Source: an uncultured Flavobacteriaceae bacterium (GTDB taxonomy: Bacteria; Bacteroidota; Bacteroidia; Flavobacteriales; Flavobacteriaceae). Taken from it: a DNA stretch of 37,667 nucleotides. A program made the translations under genes and the position numbers. Numbering within the stretch: position 1 is the stretch's first letter; the number at the start of each line of letters is the position of its first letter. The stretch is from positions 1 through 37,667 of the forward strand of contig CAJWAY010000002.1 in NCBI GenBank assembly GCA_913020685.1. The letters are read 5' to 3'. Shown in pieces: positions 17,865 to 24,980 of the stretch. The notes under the pieces were generated by a model. It was not told the DNA's origin. It ran no database searches and saw only the letters and a program-made list of their open reading frames with translations.

Positions 17865-18556
17865 TTTTTTGAGATAGGAGATTTGATGAATCCGGTGTCA
17901 GAGAGAACATAAAATCTTGCAAAGAGATCCTCACTGTACCAATTTTGGCTTCTTGTTTTTTTTATGATGGATGCATGGGTATTATCACGGTAGGCAAATT
18001 GTTTAACAGCCTCAAAACTGTTCCAAAGGCTAAGGGTTGCCTGCTGCACAAAGGGCCACTCTCCGATCCCTTTAAAGTACTTAACGCCAGCAGCATTCTC
18101 TATGGCCTTACTTGCAGAGGGTACTGATCTCCAAAAGGCTAAGAGCCTTGAGAGACGCAAAGTGGCTCTAGTAATAACAGCCACAGGAAGTTCAGAATCA
18201 TAAGTTAGTAATTTCTGCTCTTGAAATGGGTTTTGACCACCCCACAAACCATGACTTTTAACAGGCAACATTTTAATACTTCTGATGGAAGAGGATTTTT
18301 GATAATAGGTTTTAATAAAATTGTTTTTACTCAAAAAATCATCTGCCGATTTTTGATTGTCCCAAACCCCTAAAAAGGCATAAGTACCAAAATCCGGCCA
18401 AATACTGAAACCATTTCCACCACCAGTACCCATCAGTTTAAAAAACCTCAAACCAGGTTTTTGTTGAAGTTTTGACTTAACAAGACCCATTTGGACGAAA
18501 GCCCATAATTTGTTTTTTCGAAATTTAAAAAACGTAATTGTCGTCAATCCTTCCAT
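17861..18556 (-). CDS. CrtA-family carotenoid hydroxylase (spheroidene monooxygenase-like)
   Basis: 231 residues matching the CrtA family: LRFFKLMGTGGGNGFSIWPD near 35-54, FLGVWDN, VAVITRATLR and WPFVQQATLSLWNS. CrtA of purple bacteria is a 2-ketolase, whereas a crtA-related gene of a marine Flavobacterium (strain P99-3) is known as a carotenoid 2-hydroxylase in myxol synthesis. The neighbours CrtD and CruF favour the second role here. First gene of the operon; its TGA overlaps the crtD ATG by four bases, so the two are probably translationally coupled. A long hairpin with a T-run lies 70-130 bases upstream and may control the operon. Confidence 0.82.
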   Translation of the reverse strand: MEGLTTITFFKFRKNKLWAFVQMGLVKSKLQQKPGLRFFKLMGTGGGNGFSIWPDFGTYAFLGVWDNQKSADDFLSKNNFIKTYYQKSSSIRSIKMLPVKSHGLWGGQNPFQEQKLLTYDSELPVAVITRATLRLSRLLAFWRSVPSASKAIENAAGVKYFKGIGEWPFVQQATLSLWNSFEAVKQFAYRDNTHASIIKKTRSQNWYSEDLFARFYVLSDTGFIKSPISKK

Positions 18557-18625
18557 CTAAACCCTGATCATCCTATTGTACTAAATTAGGGAAAAACTGT
18601 AAAAAGACCAGAAAAAATAAAGGGT

Positions 18626-18689
18626 TAAAAAAACGCCTCCACTAGGATTTTAGAATTTGACTTTAGGAGATAGTAGTTGCGGAGGCGTT
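18626..18689 (-). promoter_or_regulatory. Long hairpin with T-run in the leader of the carotenoid operon
   Basis: AACGCCTCC (18632-18640) is the exact reverse complement of GGAGGCGTT (18681-18689). Read on the minus strand, the stem can extend by ACTA/TAGT after a 3-base bulge and is followed directly by T7 (18632-18626). This is terminator-like on the minus strand only. The T-run ends 70 bases before the CrtA-type start codon, so an attenuator or riboswitch-like leader is possible; a terminator of a short RNA is the alternative. Confidence 0.45.
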
Positions 18690-18705
18690 AATAAACCAAA
18701 TTGAA

Positions 18706-18743
18706 TTTAAACTGTTTAAAGATACATAATAAAACTCAAACAA
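18706..18743 (-). promoter_or_regulatory. Possible promoter and operator of the carotenoid operon
   Basis: On the minus strand TTG (18743-18741), a 16-base spacer and TATCTTTA (18724-18717), seven of eight in TAnnTTTG. A 15-base palindrome TTTAAAC-T-GTTTAAA (18706-18720) overlaps the -7 box and the likely start site, which is where a repressor would bind. The spacer is one base short of the usual range, and AT-rich palindromes arise by chance, so confidence is modest. Confidence 0.3.
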
Positions 18744-18806
18744 AAAAGATTAAACAAAAAATAAATTCTGTTTTTTAGTACATTATGGAGGTTCTTACAA
18801 ATTGAT

Positions 18807-18814
18807 TATATTTG
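18807..18814 (+). promoter_or_regulatory. -7 box before the small peptide and K+ channel
   Basis: TATATTTG matches TAnnTTTG exactly. The start of transcription would be near 18820, giving a leader of about 15 bases to the ATG at 18835. No TTG lies 17-19 bases upstream, so the -33 element is poor. The box supports the idea that the 28-codon frame is transcribed and comes first on the channel mRNA. Confidence 0.4.
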
Positions 18815-18834
18815 ATTAATCGTATTTATTATTT

Positions 18835-18921
18835 ATGTCACCATCTTTTGTAGCCTTTGTGGTTATAGTTTCTACCATAGGGGTATTAATTGGAATTTTT
18901 ATTGACCTTTCCAAAAAATAA
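18835..18921 (+). CDS. Possible 28-residue single-helix membrane peptide
   Basis: ATG at 18835, stop TAA at 18919-18921. The peptide begins MSPSFVAFVVIVSTIGVLIG and ends FIDLSKK: one hydrophobic helix (about 5-23) with an acidic/basic tail. It follows an exact -7 box by 20 bases and is in the same frame as the channel start, two codons after the stop. It may be a true small protein coupled to the channel, a leader peptide, or the N terminus of a longer channel cut by a nonsense change. Not recognised. Confidence 0.4.
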   Translation: MSPSFVAFVVIVSTIGVLIGIFIDLSKK

Positions 18922-18927
18922 TCAACC

Positions 18928-19632
18928 TTGAGGTCACCTATACTTTTTGATAAGTTTATTTATTTATTAATTATCGCCAATGTGTTGGCAATGATTTTAG
19001 AATCTCATGTATCCATTCGAGTTGTTTTCGGTGATTTTTTTGGTTTTTTTGAAGCGATATCGATTTATATTTTCTCTTTTGAATATTTATATCGTATTAG
19101 ACTTGCCTATATTGAAAATCGTTTTAAAGGTGTCTCAAATTATATATTCAGTACCTTTGGATTGATTGATTTGATATCCATTTTGCCCTTTTACCTAAAC
19201 CAATTCATTAAGGTAGACGGTAGATTCTTAAGGATACTAAGATTGTTCCGCCTTACCCGGATATTTAAGCTTGGACGAGACAGTAGTTCACTTAAGCTAT
19301 TCGTAAAAGCATTGAGGGGGGTAAAAAATGAATTAAGATTCACACTTTTTCTCTCTGCATTGGCCATCTTGTTCTCGGCTTCAGCCATCTACTATCTGGA
19401 AAATGAAGCTCAACCTGAGAAGTTTTCTAGTATTACAGAATCAATTTGGTGGGCTACAGTTTCTTTAGCTACAGTAGGTTATGGTGATGTCTATCCCATT
19501 ACTCCGGGGGGTAAGGTTTTCGCCTCAATCATTTCTTTGATCGGGATTGGTATTGTAGCTATTCCAACAGGAATTATCTCCGCCTCTTTTGTGGAGGAAA
19601 TATATTTGTTAAGAAGAAAAAGAGAAGATTAA
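18928..19632 (+). CDS. Voltage-gated potassium channel, six-helix type
   Basis: 234 residues. Helices S1-S3 fill about 5-95. S4 is RFLRILRLFRLTRIFKLGR (about 92-110), with positively charged residues spaced two to four apart as expected for voltage sensing. S5 lies near 125-152, and the pore carries the K+ selectivity filter TVGYGD in SLATVGYGDVYPITPGG, followed by S6 (SIISLIGIGIVAIPTGIISA). There is no cytoplasmic RCK or CNMP domain. TTG at 18928 is the only usual start that keeps S1, with an in-frame TAA nine bases before it. It would sit in the inner membrane as a tetramer. It lies between two sets of carotenoid genes, with no known link to them. Confidence 0.9.
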   Translation: MRSPILFDKFIYLLIIANVLAMILESHVSIRVVFGDFFGFFEAISIYIFSFEYLYRIRLAYIENRFKGVSNYIFSTFGLIDLISILPFYLNQFIKVDGRFLRILRLFRLTRIFKLGRDSSSLKLFVKALRGVKNELRFTLFLSALAILFSASAIYYLENEAQPEKFSSITESIWWATVSLATVGYGDVYPITPGGKVFASIISLIGIGIVAIPTGIISASFVEEIYLLRRKRED

Positions 19633-19847
19633 ATATATTTTTTTAACCGATCTTTTGACCTTTTTTGATTAGGGGACTTTGATCCATATATAGCAAGTGT
19701 TTCTGTAATCATGATTTTTTTGCGTGTATGACACTAAAGTATTTCCTTATTTAATTAAAGAGTGCAGTAATTCCAGACTCTATACTTATTCATTTTTTTA
19801 GATTTTCAAAAAAGAAATAAAACCCTTCAATTCATTAAGTTTATTAA

Positions 19848-19855
19848 TAGCTTTG
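19848..19855 (+). promoter_or_regulatory. -7 box of crtI
   Basis: TAGCTTTG matches TAnnTTTG exactly and ends seven bases before the crtI ATG at 19863. The mRNA would then start at or within a few bases of the start codon, that is, be nearly leaderless. The -33 region reads TTC instead of TTG. Confidence 0.4.
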
Positions 19856-19862
19856 TAACAAA

Positions 19863-21320
19863 ATGAAAAAGCACATCAGTATTATTGGCTCCGGGTTTTC
19901 CTCTTTATCAGCTGCCTGTTACTTGGCTCAATCTGGACACCGTGTACAAGTTTATGAGAAAAACAATTCCCCTGGGGGGCGAGCCCGGCAGCTTAAAAAA
20001 GATGGATTTGTTTTTGATATTGGACCCTCCTGGTATTGGATGCCCGATGTTTTTGAAAAGTTTTTTGGAGATTTTGGAAAAAAAGTAAGTGACTATTATA
20101 CTTTGGAACGCTTAGATCCTGGATATCAGGTTTATTTTGGGTGTAAGGATTCAATATTGATCGGAGATTCTTTGGAGAAGATCTATTCGACTTTCGAAGC
20201 TGAAGAGAAAGGAGGGGCTGCCAAACTAAAAAAATTCATCGGTAAGGCTGCCAACAATTATAAAATTGCGATCGACGAATTGGTATACCGCCCTGGGATT
20301 TCTGCACTAGAGCTGGTTACGCCAGATACCCTCAAAAAATTAGGTTACTTTTTTTCTAACATAAAAAGGGAGGTAACCCGAGAATTTAAAAATCCAAAAT
20401 TGGTACAGATTCTTCAATTTCCTGTATTATTTTTAGGAGCTAAACCAGCAGATACTCCTGCTTTTTACAATTTTATGAATTTTGCTGATTTTGGTTTAGG
20501 AACTTGGCATCCTAAAGATGGGATGTATAGTATTGTTAAGGGGATGGTTAGACTAGCAGAAAGTTTTGGAGTAAAAATTCACCTCGATTCCCCTGTAGAA
20601 GAAATTTTATTGGAAAACAAAAAAGCGGTGGGAGTTAAGATAAATGGGCAAAACATCCTTTCTGATATTGTTTTGAGTGGTGCGGACTATCACCACACCG
20701 AAACCTTACTTCCAAAAGATTTGAGAGCCTACAGCGAGGCATTCTGGGATAAAAAAACATTTGCACCCTCTTCTTTGCTATTTTACGTAGGATTAAATAA
20801 AAAGGTAAAAAATGTCTCCCACCACACCTTGTTTTTTGATGTAGACTTCGACACTCATGCCCAAACTATATACGATACTACTAAATGGCCAGAAGAACCT
20901 TTATTTTACGCCAATTTTCCATCGATCTCTGATCCCAATATGGCTCCACAAGGTAAAGAAGCTTGTTTTATTTTGATTCCAATTGCTCCAGGATTAGAGG
21001 ATAACGAGGAGTTGAGAAATCGTTATTTTGAAATCGTAATAGACCGTTTGGAAACACTTACCGAACAAAGATTAAAAGAGGACATTCTCTTTATGGAGTC
21101 TTTTTGTGTAAATGATTTTATTTCAGTTTACAATTCATACAAAGGGAATGCTTATGGTATGGCCAATACGCTTTTGCAAACGGCTTTCTTGAGACCTAAA
21201 TTAAAAAGCAAAAAGGTAAAAAACCTCTTTTTTACAGGACAATTGACTGTCCCTGGTCCAGGAGTCCCCCCAGCACTCATCTCAGGCAAACTGGTAGCGG
21301 GGCTAATCGAGAAAGTTTAG
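19863..21320 (+). CDS. crtI: Phytoene desaturase (CrtI)
   Basis: 485 residues, FAD-dependent desaturase converting phytoene towards lycopene. N-terminal dinucleotide motif GSGFSSLSAA (9-18), EKNNSPGGRAR (32-42), FDIGPSWYWMPDVFEKFF (51-68, a stretch I recall as typical of flavobacterial CrtI), and C-terminal signature FFTGQLTVPGPGVPPALISG (about 457-476). Normal length. Only the late part of the pathway (CrtA-type, CrtD, CruF) lies nearby, across the K+ channel and on the other strand. The usual partner crtB (phytoene synthase) is not adjacent: the downstream gene is convergent and unrelated. The gene ends in a TAG shared with the convergent stop (21317-21320). Confidence 0.93.
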   Translation: MKKHISIIGSGFSSLSAACYLAQSGHRVQVYEKNNSPGGRARQLKKDGFVFDIGPSWYWMPDVFEKFFGDFGKKVSDYYTLERLDPGYQVYFGCKDSILIGDSLEKIYSTFEAEEKGGAAKLKKFIGKAANNYKIAIDELVYRPGISALELVTPDTLKKLGYFFSNIKREVTREFKNPKLVQILQFPVLFLGAKPADTPAFYNFMNFADFGLGTWHPKDGMYSIVKGMVRLAESFGVKIHLDSPVEEILLENKKAVGVKINGQNILSDIVLSGADYHHTETLLPKDLRAYSEAFWDKKTFAPSSLLFYVGLNKKVKNVSHHTLFFDVDFDTHAQTIYDTTKWPEEPLFYANFPSISDPNMAPQGKEACFILIPIAPGLEDNEELRNRYFEIVIDRLETLTEQRLKEDILFMESFCVNDFISVYNSYKGNAYGMANTLLQTAFLRPKLKSKKVKNLFFTGQLTVPGPGVPPALISGKLVAGLIEKV

Positions 21321-22171
21321 AACCACCAATATATGAATACGAACTCATCCTCTTTTGTTTGAATTACAGAGTCTAGTTTTTTAATGTTGCGTTCAAGAGT
21401 TGCATCATAATCTACCAACTGCTCGGAGATTTGTTCCCAGAGGCCTAATCTTTTGAATAGATTGTATTTCAAAAATTTCTCTTTTTGGAAATATTTACGA
21501 TGCTTGACCCAAAAGTCAGTATCATATAAATCTATTTTCTCTATTTCATAAATCCATTTGTTAGCTACCTGTGCTTCGAACTGGTCTACATAGACTTTTT
21601 CTTCGCGATCTGTATTGAGCATCAAATATTTCAAGTCAGTTCCGTCATAGGTATTGTTGACTAATCGACCCACTTCTGAACCCAAAAATCTAAACGTTCC
21701 ATCCAATTTTATAGCCTCGTATACTACCCTTGGAGGGTTAAATGGATTGTAATTATAATAAAAAGAAAGTGGAGAATAAGGCAATCCATCGGCCTCGTCT
21801 ATAAATAAAAAAACACTGTCTTTGTCCTCCTCCCATTGATCATATAAACGGCTATATAAAGCTCTAATCCATTGATTTTCCTCCATATACATTTGTGTGT
21901 ATTCTTGGATATCTATCATTTCATCCCTCAACCCAATTAGGTTATCGATATTGGACTCTCTGTCTCCAAATTCTTCTCCTTGACTTTCAACACCAAAGGA
22001 AACTAATACCCCAAAAAATACAATAAGGAACTCTACAAAACCTTTTTTAATTCGATCATAAAAGTCTTGAAGAGAAAAACGGTCTCCCAAAGTAATGATC
22101 CGCAACAACCAATTGAGTTTTTCCCTTTTTATCCCTTTTTCGCTTTCATCTTTATTGAAATCGTCGCTCAT
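21317..22171 (-). CDS. Membrane-anchored protein of unknown function (DUF6090-like layout)
   Basis: 284 residues: a charged cytoplasmic N terminus (1-44), one hydrophobic helix about 45-61 (FVEFLIVFFGVLVSFGVES), then a long periplasmic-side helical domain starting ESNIDNLIGLRDEMIDIQEY. The pattern of a single N-terminal helix followed by an acidic stretch and long helices recalls the Bacteroidota DUF6090 family, but this is a resemblance only. Aromatic-rich stretches (PLSFYYNYNPFNPP; IYWWF at the end) are notable. It follows the AddB-like gene by 48 bases on the same strand and may be a third gene of that operon. Convergent with crtI. Confidence 0.7.
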   Translation of the reverse strand: MSDDFNKDESEKGIKREKLNWLLRIITLGDRFSLQDFYDRIKKGFVEFLIVFFGVLVSFGVESQGEEFGDRESNIDNLIGLRDEMIDIQEYTQMYMEENQWIRALYSRLYDQWEEDKDSVFLFIDEADGLPYSPLSFYYNYNPFNPPRVVYEAIKLDGTFRFLGSEVGRLVNNTYDGTDLKYLMLNTDREEKVYVDQFEAQVANKWIYEIEKIDLYDTDFWVKHRKYFQKEKFLKYNLFKRLGLWEQISEQLVDYDATLERNIKKLDSVIQTKEDEFVFIYWWF

Positions 22172-22219
22172 GGGTATTTATTTTTCTTAAATATATCGAA
22201 TATATATTTGATATTTAAA

Positions 22220-24952
22220 TTATTTATTGTTGGCATTAAAATTTACTTTCTGATCAAAAATTTCATTGATGAGTTTAAATAAGATTTTCTCAAAACTATC
22301 CAAGTTTTCTTGATTTAAAGTCTGGTATTCATCTTTTTCTGTGGAAAAAGGCATAAAATATTGGGGTAGGTTTCTAAAAGAAATAATTCCTGCAGCTGTT
22401 TTTTGATGTTTGTACAAAAGAGATTTTTGAGCATAAGAATAGAGTAGAACCTGAAACAGATAGGCGTAGTCAGTATGTTCATAAAACACTTCCCAATGAG
22501 GTAATTTGAGCTGTCTGGGTTGAATCATACCTGTTTTATAATCGATAATTCTCAGGGTGTCGTTGTATAGGTCGATACGATCCACCACACCTACTAGTTT
22601 TATAGGAAAATCAATTCCAGGCACTTGAATACTTTGCTCAAATTGATCTTCTAAATTTAGTATCTTAATTCGTTTACCCTCTTGAACACATTTTTCCTCA
22701 ATGGTTAAAAAATCTAAAATGGATTTTTTCAGTACTTCAAAAATGATATGGTTCCGTCCGGTTCTGTATTCAGCACCATGGTATATGGATTGGTAGCATT
22801 CTTCCATCAGTGGCATAAGACGCTCTTTCATTTGTTTAAAATCGGTAAGTTTAAGAATTTGATTCTTATAGGGCAAGTAGAGTTGCTCAACCACCCTATG
22901 TACCAAGTTTCCTTTGTCCATGTGGTTGATCGTAGACTCCACAGTAGTTTTTTCTTTGATCATAAGCACTCTTTGGTAATAAAATTCCAAAGGGTTCCTC
23001 AGGTATAGGGAAAGGGAGGAAGGTGATAACCCTTTTTTAGCAATAGAACGTAAACGCTTATAAATGTTTTCGGTTTTTTTAATTGAGTAATCATATCTGG
23101 GTGGAGTTTTGTAATTCAAGACCAGCCGTTTTTCTTCGATTTGATGATTGGGCTGAGGTTGGTATTTTAACTGATACAAAAAGCGACTCATTTCTCCGGA
23201 ATTGAGTCCATCGCTTTGGGTGTTATAGAGTAAATAAACCCTTTTGGCCCGTTGAAGGAGTCGGTAAAAGTGATAAGTATAGATGGCGTCGTTTTCCAAA
23301 TAAGTGGGTAAGTTGAATTTTTTCCTGAGATCAAAGGGCAGGAAAGAATGGATCTTTTTACCTGAGGGTAAAATCCCCTCATTGAGATTGGTGATTACCA
23401 AATTATCAAAATCTAACAAACGGGTTTCCAGCAAACCCATAAACTGAATGCCTTTAAGTGGTTCTCCCAAAAAATCGATCTTCTCACTCTTGACAAACCA
23501 TCTAAAGACCAAAATTAACAATTGAAGATTTTCAATGAAAGCGTATTTTTGATGCATAGCTTCCAACTGATTAAAAATGGTTTTGAATTTTTCAAAATAG
23601 GCCAAATGGAGTGCAGCATCTGTTTCTTGTATCTGTTCCAAAAAATCAATATGATAGTCACATATGCGAATCAGTCGAGGGAGGAAATCGTCAACGGAAT
23701 CGACTGGAGCAAAAAAGCAATAGTCGATGGATTTAACGTTATCCGATGCATAAAGTTGGTTTTGAGCAAAACGAAAAAGATTTTTGGACTCCATCTCTTT
23801 TAGAAACTCTTTGAAATTCAAATGATGATATTGGAGCAGTGAATGGCACCAAGGTGTGGAAAATAAACTTTTGAGGTTTTTATAAAAGAAAGAGCCCTTC
23901 TTGTTGTTTAGGTGTAACTGAAAAAATATTTCGAAAAAATTGGCTGTAGGGGTTTCCTTCAAGGGGTAGCCCATGGTGACATTCCAATTCAAAGCAATAT
24001 TATCTATGGCAGAAAGTGCCGGGGTTAAAATGGATTCGTTGCCCAACACCACTGCTATTTTTTCATCGGGGTAGTCTGATGCCAGCTGTCCGGCCAATTG
24101 ACCAGCACATTTGGCTTGAGCAATATTTTTACTCACACCAATAAGTTCAATTCTTTTAGATTGAGCATAGTGCTTTTTAAATGAAGTAGGTTGGGAGCGT
24201 AAGGATTTCCATTCTGCATGATACTGACGAATAAATTTCCCGGCGGCATGAGCCTTGTCATGAAAGAAATAGTGATCTATGTCCCAACAGAGTTTTCCCT
24301 TATTTCGGTCTATAATTTCCTGAATGATCTGGGCTTCGGATTCATTAAGGGCATTGAAACCTACAAAATAATGGTATTTGTTGGTCTGGTTTAAATAAAA
24401 CTCCAAATTGGCAACCGCCTCTCTAAAAATAAAACCCAGGGTTCCTTTCTGTTTTTCTTCTAGCCTTTGATTTAATTCCTCATAAAGCGCAGGCATAAGT
24501 CTCCAAAATTCCATATGGTTTTGGATAATATTAGTCTGATCTTCACTTTTGGTCCATTGTGTCATTTCCTGGAGCGAAAATTGGAAATCAAATAAAGTTT
24601 TGACATCCACCAAATGGGCGTCTATCTCATTGAAATCGGATAAAATTATCTTAGCCCAACCCAAAAATTGATCGAAAGAATCTCGGTGTTTTTCATCTGA
24701 TACTGCTTGGTAGGCAGAGTAAAATTCAAAGGTCAAATCAACGGGGGAAATCTTTGAAAGGTTAGAAAGCTCCTCTACAAAGTTCTCGACACTCAGGATT
24801 TCAGGAGCAAAAGCCGGTTTTTGAATTTGAAGGGCCAATGCGTTCTTTAAAAACAAACTTGCCCGTTGATTGGGCACAACAATTTTAATAGATTCAAAAG
24901 GATATTTTGAATTGATAATTTCTTCCGCTATTTCATCCAAAAAGGTTTTCAT
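22220..24952 (-). CDS. AddB-like subunit with PD-(D/E)XK nuclease domain
   Basis: 910 residues. The N terminus (VVPNQRASLFLKNAL; FAPEILSVENFVEELS) has the layout of an AddB/RexB inactive helicase. There is no Walker A GxxGxGK, unlike Bacillus AddB. The C-terminal nuclease shows GVVDRID (788-794) and IDYKTG (803-808), with D791, D804 and K806 as catalytic candidates, followed by the QxxxY-like FQVLLYSY. The four-cysteine Fe-S cluster of classical AddB is not evident. It follows the AddA-like gene by 28 bases, so the two should form an end-processing helicase-nuclease for double-strand break repair. The symbol addB is not given because family membership rests on context and the nuclease motifs. 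Confidence 0.85.
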   Translation of the reverse strand: MKTFLDEIAEEIINSKYPFESIKIVVPNQRASLFLKNALALQIQKPAFAPEILSVENFVEELSNLSKISPVDLTFEFYSAYQAVSDEKHRDSFDQFLGWAKIILSDFNEIDAHLVDVKTLFDFQFSLQEMTQWTKSEDQTNIIQNHMEFWRLMPALYEELNQRLEEKQKGTLGFIFREAVANLEFYLNQTNKYHYFVGFNALNESEAQIIQEIIDRNKGKLCWDIDHYFFHDKAHAAGKFIRQYHAEWKSLRSQPTSFKKHYAQSKRIELIGVSKNIAQAKCAGQLAGQLASDYPDEKIAVVLGNESILTPALSAIDNIALNWNVTMGYPLKETPTANFFEIFFQLHLNNKKGSFFYKNLKSLFSTPWCHSLLQYHHLNFKEFLKEMESKNLFRFAQNQLYASDNVKSIDYCFFAPVDSVDDFLPRLIRICDYHIDFLEQIQETDAALHLAYFEKFKTIFNQLEAMHQKYAFIENLQLLILVFRWFVKSEKIDFLGEPLKGIQFMGLLETRLLDFDNLVITNLNEGILPSGKKIHSFLPFDLRKKFNLPTYLENDAIYTYHFYRLLQRAKRVYLLYNTQSDGLNSGEMSRFLYQLKYQPQPNHQIEEKRLVLNYKTPPRYDYSIKKTENIYKRLRSIAKKGLSPSSLSLYLRNPLEFYYQRVLMIKEKTTVESTINHMDKGNLVHRVVEQLYLPYKNQILKLTDFKQMKERLMPLMEECYQSIYHGAEYRTGRNHIIFEVLKKSILDFLTIEEKCVQEGKRIKILNLEDQFEQSIQVPGIDFPIKLVGVVDRIDLYNDTLRIIDYKTGMIQPRQLKLPHWEVFYEHTDYAYLFQVLLYSYAQKSLLYKHQKTAAGIISFRNLPQYFMPFSTEKDEYQTLNQENLDSFEKILFKLINEIFDQKVNFNANNK

Positions 24953-24980
24953 CCTTATTTTTCAATCCTAAAGTAAAACA

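Noticed and set aside
16404..21320. Carotenoid and channel genes as a mobile or horizontally gained island
   Set aside because: No integrase, transposase, tRNA junction or direct repeats, and base composition looks like the neighbours by eye.
23522..23803. 93-codon plus-strand frame inside the AddB-like gene
   Set aside because: Antisense shadow, no domain, and the host gene is continuous.
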